A stretch of 64,000 nt of DNA from Planosporangium thailandense (GTDB taxonomy: Bacteria; Actinomycetota; Actinomycetes; Mycobacteriales; Micromonosporaceae): NCBI RefSeq assembly GCF_011947195.1, contig NZ_JAATVY010000006.1, positions 186,001-250,000 of the forward strand, read 5' to 3'. Shown one piece after another: positions 60,902 to 64,000 of this stretch; position 1 is the stretch's first letter, and every line of letters begins with the position of its first letter. The notes under the pieces were generated by a model that saw only the letters and a list, made by a program, of their open reading frames with translations, searched no databases and had not been told where the DNA came from. A program made the translations under genes and the position numbers.

Positions 60902-61386
60902 AGCCGCCCCTCCCCTCGGGCCCGGCTGATCGCGAGGTCGAGGGGCCGGCCGGTGATGGTGTGCTTCGCCGTGCCGGGCTTGTCGGCCTGAAGGATCTCC
61001 CCGGTCTCCAGCAGCATCTTCGACTCGCGCAGCGCGGCCCGGACGGCCTGGAGCGGATCGCTGCCGGCGAGCCGCGAGGCGGCACCGGTGATCCCGGACG
61101 GCTCGCGGCGCAGCCGCGCCGCCAGCGCCGTGCCCCGGTCACCGACCGCCCGGTTGACCTGGACCTCCACCTCGTCGCCGAGCTTCGCTATCGGCTCCGG
61201 CAGCCGGCCTCCCGGTGCGACCTCGTCCGGCGGGCGGTTGATCGTGACAACGTGCCAGCGCGGTCTGCGGCGGTCCTGCGCGCGCGTGGACATCGGCCAT
61301 TTGCGCTGGCGCGCCGACAGGAACCGGGTGGCGACGGCTCCGGCGACCACCGATCCGACGACGGCGCCCATCGTGGTCCGCTTCAT
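60898..61386 (-). CDS. Conserved protein coupled to Zn-ADH
   Basis: 162 residues: N-terminal transmembrane-like stretch (GAVVGSVVAGAVATRFL), then WHVVTINRPPDEVAPGGRLPEP and VEVQVNRAVGDRGTALAARL. The middle resembles a SRPBCC/cyclase-like pattern, followed by a helical tail (VRAALRESKMLLETGEIL). The function is unknown; it commonly precedes such dehydrogenases, in my memory. AGGTGAG before ATG 61386. Translationally coupled to Zn-ADH. Confidence 0.78.
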   Translation of the reverse strand: MKRTTMGAVVGSVVAGAVATRFLSARQRKWPMSTRAQDRRRPRWHVVTINRPPDEVAPGGRLPEPIAKLGDEVEVQVNRAVGDRGTALAARLRREPSGITGAASRLAGSDPLQAVRAALRESKMLLETGEILQADKPGTAKHTITGRPLDLAISRARGEGRL

Positions 61387-61504
61387 GGCTCACCTGCTTC
61401 GTGAGGTGGGGATATCCGGCGAGGCATGGACCTTCCCGGCAGCACGAGGCTCAAACCGGCACCTGGTCCCCGCCGGGAGCCCGTTTCCGGCATGATCTCC
61501 AACC

Positions 61505-62734
61505 ATGCGCTTCACCACCGTGATGGCCGATCCGTCGCTGTTGGAGCTGCCGTGGGAGGTCCCGCTGGAGCAGTGGCCGGTCGACCACCTCGTCACGCTC
61601 CCCCGGGGTATCTCTCGGCACGTGGTGCGGTTCGTCCGCATCGACAACGACGTGTACGCGGTCAAGGAGATAGCCGAGCAGGTGGCCGGGCGCGAGTACG
61701 AGCTGCTGCGCACCCTGGAGCGGCTGGACGCGCCGGCCGTGGAGGCGGTGGGCGTCGTCTCCGACCGGACCACCCCCGACGGGGAGCCGCTGGAAGCGGC
61801 CCTGGTCACCAAGCACCTGCGGTTCTCGCTGCCCTACCGGGCGCTGTTCTCGCGCACGCTGCGGCCCGACACCCTCAACCGGCTGCTCGACGCGCTCGCG
61901 GTGCTGCTGGTACGGCTGCACCTGCACGGCTTCTTCTGGGGTGACTGCTCGCTGTCGAACACGCTGTTCCGGCGCGACGCGGGTGCGTTCGCCGCGTACC
62001 TGGTCGACGCCGAGACCGGCGTGCTGCGGCCGCGCCTGTCCCCCGGTCAGCGGGCGGAGGACCTGGAGCTGGCCCGGGTCAACATCTTCGGGGAGACGCT
62101 CGACCTGGAGGCCGGCGGATACCTCCATCCGTCGATCGACCCGTACCAGGTGTGCGACGAGGTCGTGACCCGGTACGAGCGGCTGTGGCACGAGCTGACC
62201 CATGAGCAGGTCGTGGAGCGCGGCTCCCGGCACGAGCTGGAGCACCGGATGCGGCGGCTCAACGAGCTCGGTTTCGACGTCGCCGAACTGGCGGTGTCCC
62301 TGGTGGACGGTGGCGAGCGGTACGTGGTACGCCCCAAGGTGGTCGACGCCGGCCACCACAGCCGCCGGCTGCTGCGCCTGACCGGCCTGGACGCGGAGGA
62401 GAACCAGGCGCGCCGGCTGTTGAACGACCTCGACGCCTTCCGGGTCGCCCACCAGCTCTCCGAGTCCGACGAGGAGATCGTGGCGCACCGCTGGCTGACC
62501 AGGGCGTTCGAGCCGGTCGTGGCGGCGATCCCGGCCGACCTGCGCGGCAAGCTCGAACCCGCCGAGCTGTACCACCAGCTGCTCGACCACCGGTGGTACC
62601 TGTCGGAGGCCGCCGGCCGCGATGTGGGTACGGCGGCGGCGCTGGAGTCGTACCTGCGTACGGTGCTCGCCCACCGGCCGGACGAGAGCGCCGTGCTCGA
62701 CCCTCCGGACGAGGGCGCGGATCCGGTTCCTTGA
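61505..62734 (+). CDS. DUF4032 protein with kinase-like (RIO/lipopolysaccharide kinase) fold
   Basis: 409 residues. The catalytic-loop-like segment LHLHGFFWGDCSLSNTLF and the DFG-equivalent YLVDAETG match a protein-kinase-like fold; ISRHVVRFVRIDNDVYAVKEI holds the Lys-bearing strand. The C-terminal half (VVERGSRHELEHRMRRLNELG onward) is helical. DUF4032 is assigned from memory. CATGAT eight bases before ATG 61505 may be a leaderless promoter. No operon partner. Confidence 0.85.
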   Translation: MRFTTVMADPSLLELPWEVPLEQWPVDHLVTLPRGISRHVVRFVRIDNDVYAVKEIAEQVAGREYELLRTLERLDAPAVEAVGVVSDRTTPDGEPLEAALVTKHLRFSLPYRALFSRTLRPDTLNRLLDALAVLLVRLHLHGFFWGDCSLSNTLFRRDAGAFAAYLVDAETGVLRPRLSPGQRAEDLELARVNIFGETLDLEAGGYLHPSIDPYQVCDEVVTRYERLWHELTHEQVVERGSRHELEHRMRRLNELGFDVAELAVSLVDGGERYVVRPKVVDAGHHSRRLLRLTGLDAEENQARRLLNDLDAFRVAHQLSESDEEIVAHRWLTRAFEPVVAAIPADLRGKLEPAELYHQLLDHRWYLSEAAGRDVGTAAALESYLRTVLAHRPDESAVLDPPDEGADPVP

Positions 62735-62843
62735 GCCAGCTCACAGCTCGTTCTGGGTCAACTCTCATCCTCCCGGCCGATTGTTAGCAGTAGGCAACTG
62801 CTTGGCCGGCCAGCGCCCGCCGGGGTGACGCCGAGGAGGAACA

Positions 62844-63356
62844 GTGACGACCGTTGTGACGAACCCGAGCAGTACGGCCGCGTCCGGTGGCGTCGTCATC
62901 ACCGACGAGCAGCTCCGGCGGATGAGCGTGGCGGAGCGTCGCGCGCTCGCGCGCCGGCTCGCCCGCCTGACCGGCGGGGGCCCCACGCCGTTCCAGCGCA
63001 GAATGTTCGTCCTCGCTGTCGGCGCGGCGTGCGCGGCCCTGGCCGGGTGGATGTTCGAGCTGGCGCAGACGCTGCCGGCGCGGTACCTCGTCGGTCACTG
63101 GGACGCGGCGTGGATCGGGTTCGACTCCATGCTGCTGGTCGGCCTCGCCGCCGTCGGGTGGACGGGCTGGCGGGGGCTCGAAGTGTTCTCGGCGCTCGCC
63201 CTCGCCACCGCGGTGCTCCTGGTCTGCGACGCCTGGTTCGACGTGATGACGACGACCGGAGGCGCCGACACCGTCGTCAGCATCCTGTCGGCCGTACTCG
63301 TCGAGCTGCCCCTCGCCGCGAGCCTGACCTACCTGGCGTACCGCCGGCGCACATGA
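62844..63356 (+). CDS. Membrane protein of unknown function
   Basis: 170 residues: a soluble N-terminus with a basic helix (RRMSVAERRALARRLARL), then four transmembrane helices (about 56-76, 88-108, 113-134 and 143-163) and a basic end. Possibly a small-molecule permease-like helper; no family recognised. GTG 62844 follows GAGGAGG. The stop lies within a palindrome. Confidence 0.8.
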   Translation: MTTVVTNPSSTAASGGVVITDEQLRRMSVAERRALARRLARLTGGGPTPFQRRMFVLAVGAACAALAGWMFELAQTLPARYLVGHWDAAWIGFDSMLLVGLAAVGWTGWRGLEVFSALALATAVLLVCDAWFDVMTTTGGADTVVSILSAVLVELPLAASLTYLAYRRRT

Positions 63357-63405
63357 TCGCGGAGACTTTTCCGTGCCGGGGCACGGAAAAGTCTCCGCGA
63401 TCATG
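63352..63405. repeat. Perfect 25-bp palindrome; terminator or repeat element
   Basis: CATGATCGCGGAGACTTTTC leads the left arm (63352-63376), which is exactly repeated as inverse complement at 63381-63405 with a 4-base centre. Arms contain TTTT and AAAA runs, so either strand could end transcription. The stop of the membrane-protein gene (63354-63356) is inside the left arm. Confidence 0.9.
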
Positions 63406-63416
63406 AATACAGGCGG

Positions 63417-63572
63417 CTACCAATAATGGCGTCGTCCGCCGACCGGGTGGCCGATCGAGCCCATGATGAACAGCACAGCGCCGATCACGAGCACGATCAC
63501 ACCGATGGTCGTCAGGATGGAGACCTTCAGAAAGATCCCCAGTAGCAGAAGGATGAGACCTAAGATCAACAT
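63417..63572 (-). CDS. Small membrane protein (DUF6131-like)
   Basis: 51 residues: two tightly packed hydrophobic helices (LILGLILLLLGIFLKVSIL and TIGVIVLVIGAVLFIMGSIG) ending HPVGGRRHYW, which matches my memory of DUF6131. The function is unknown; such proteins are common as single genes in actinobacteria. Start ATG 63572. Confidence 0.82.
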   Translation of the reverse strand: MLILGLILLLLGIFLKVSILTTIGVIVLVIGAVLFIMGSIGHPVGGRRHYW

Positions 63573-63666
63573 CGCGCGCTCCCGGATGTCGCATCGAGGG
63601 GTGTGACAGCGACCTCCTCGTACCCAAAGCCCACCGATGTCAATCATGGCGACGTCCGACGACGGC

Positions 63667-63700
63667 GAAGCCCCCGCAGCCGTGCGGCTGCGGGGGCTTC
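63667..63700 (-). terminator. Terminator hairpin 1 downstream of the GH5 gene
   Basis: Perfect 15-bp stem GAAGCCCCCGCAGCC/GGCTGCGGGGGCTTC with a 4-base loop. Confidence 0.8.
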
Positions 63701-63718
63701 GCTGCTGTCCGGGGTGAG

Positions 63719-63752
63719 GTCCTGGGGACCGCCGGCCGGCGGTCCCCAGGAC
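63719..63752 (-). terminator. Terminator hairpin 2 downstream of the GH5 gene
   Basis: Perfect palindrome of 17+17 bases (63719-63752), beginning GTCCTGGGGACCGCCGG, 20 bp past the GH5 stop. Together with hairpin 1 it forms a double terminator. Confidence 0.8.
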
Positions 63753-63771
63753 CCTTATCGGGGGGAGGGAA

Positions 63772-64000
63772 TCAAGCTGGGTTGTTGCCGGGCTTGGCCG
63801 CCATCGGGGCCTGGTAGCTCTTCAGCATGTCCATCTTGGCCTTGTCGATCGTGTTCCAGTCCTCGGTCAGCACACCACCGGTGTCGCCCGAGTCCGGGTT
63901 CCAGCACCAGTAGGTGTAGCTGAGCCCGTTCTGCTTCAGGTAGTCGATCAGCGCGTGCTGCCAGACACCCTCGGTCTCCTTCTGGTCGACCGTCTTGCCG
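63772..64000 (-). CDS. Glycoside hydrolase family 5 cellulase, C-terminal end
   Basis: Only the last 75 codons are in the window; the gene runs in from beyond 64000. The visible end reads QKETEGVWQHALIDYLKQNG, SYTYWCWNPDSGDTGGVL and TEDWNTIDKAKMDML, which is the closing barrel strand and tail of GH5 endoglucanases, with the WCWNPDSGDTGG substrate-binding Trp. Likely a secreted cellulase, like the GH9 gene 18 kb away. The catalytic Glu residues are outside the window or not visible. Confidence 0.85.
   Translation of the reverse strand, partial: GKTVDQKETEGVWQHALIDYLKQNGLSYTYWCWNPDSGDTGGVLTEDWNTIDKAKMDMLKSYQAPMAAKPGNNPA

Overview
The window is high-GC (around 70%) actinobacterial chromosome. 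GC-rich codons, GTG and TTG starts, many 4-bp GTGA/ATGA gene overlaps and leaderless-type TAGnnT boxes just before start codons all fit. Family content (MptB-type mannosyltransferase, ANTAR regulator PdtaR, Holin-X/DUF3618/DUF4235 operon, GH46 chitosanase, GH9 and GH5 cellulases, XRE-TPR regulator) points to a soil Micromonosporaceae (Micromonospora/Actinoplanes-like) genome. That placement is inferred from gene content only. I see no prophage, transposase, CRISPR array or rRNA.

Layout. 1-9.1 kb: a partial carbamoyltransferase, AI-2E family permease, clade-2 catalase, Mug-type uracil glycosylase, a small zinc-ribbon protein bracketed by two related palindromes, an ankyrin protein, a DUF3761 lipoprotein and an aldehyde dehydrogenase. 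9.1-16.5 kb: an envelope-stress-like operon, typA, a tyrosine phosphatase coupled to a mannosyltransferase, and terC under an apparent yybP-ykoY manganese riboswitch. 16.5-28.2 kb: housekeeping block with uvrB, coaE, rpsA, methyltransferases, a Uma2-fold gene and polA. 28.7-36.5 kb: two amino-acid ABC importers on the minus strand, one polar/basic amino-acid type and one complete branched-chain set livK-H-M-G-F. 36.7-43.6 kb: pdtaR, a tRNA with a leucine anticodon but a short variable arm, a lysozyme-like secreted protein, FKBP, small proteins, and a MacB/FtsX-type exporter next to a TetR regulator. 43.7-53.9 kb: GH9 cellulase, PolX, an aromatic-acid exporter-like protein, L,D-transpeptidase, MBL hydrolase, chitosanase and an EEP phosphatase. 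53.9-64 kb: dNTPase, NUDIX, XRE-TPR regulator with two tiny Cys-rich genes, thioesterase plus hydroxyacid-oxoacid transhydrogenase, Zn-alcohol dehydrogenase, a DUF4032 kinase-fold protein, small membrane proteins and the 3' end of a GH5 cellulase.

How the genes work together. The minus-strand transporter block is nutrient uptake. The cellulases and chitosanase are polymer degraders that would feed it. Catalase, the holin-X operon, TerC and the DNA repair genes (Mug, UvrB, PolA, PolX, dNTPase, NUDIX) give stress and genome maintenance. No large undescribed multi-gene system is obvious. The most notable signals are RNA- or repeat-level: the manganese riboswitch at terC, the odd tRNA, the paired palindromes around the zinc-ribbon gene, stop-codon-containing tandem triplications at two gene ends, and a Shine-Dalgarno-masking hairpin.
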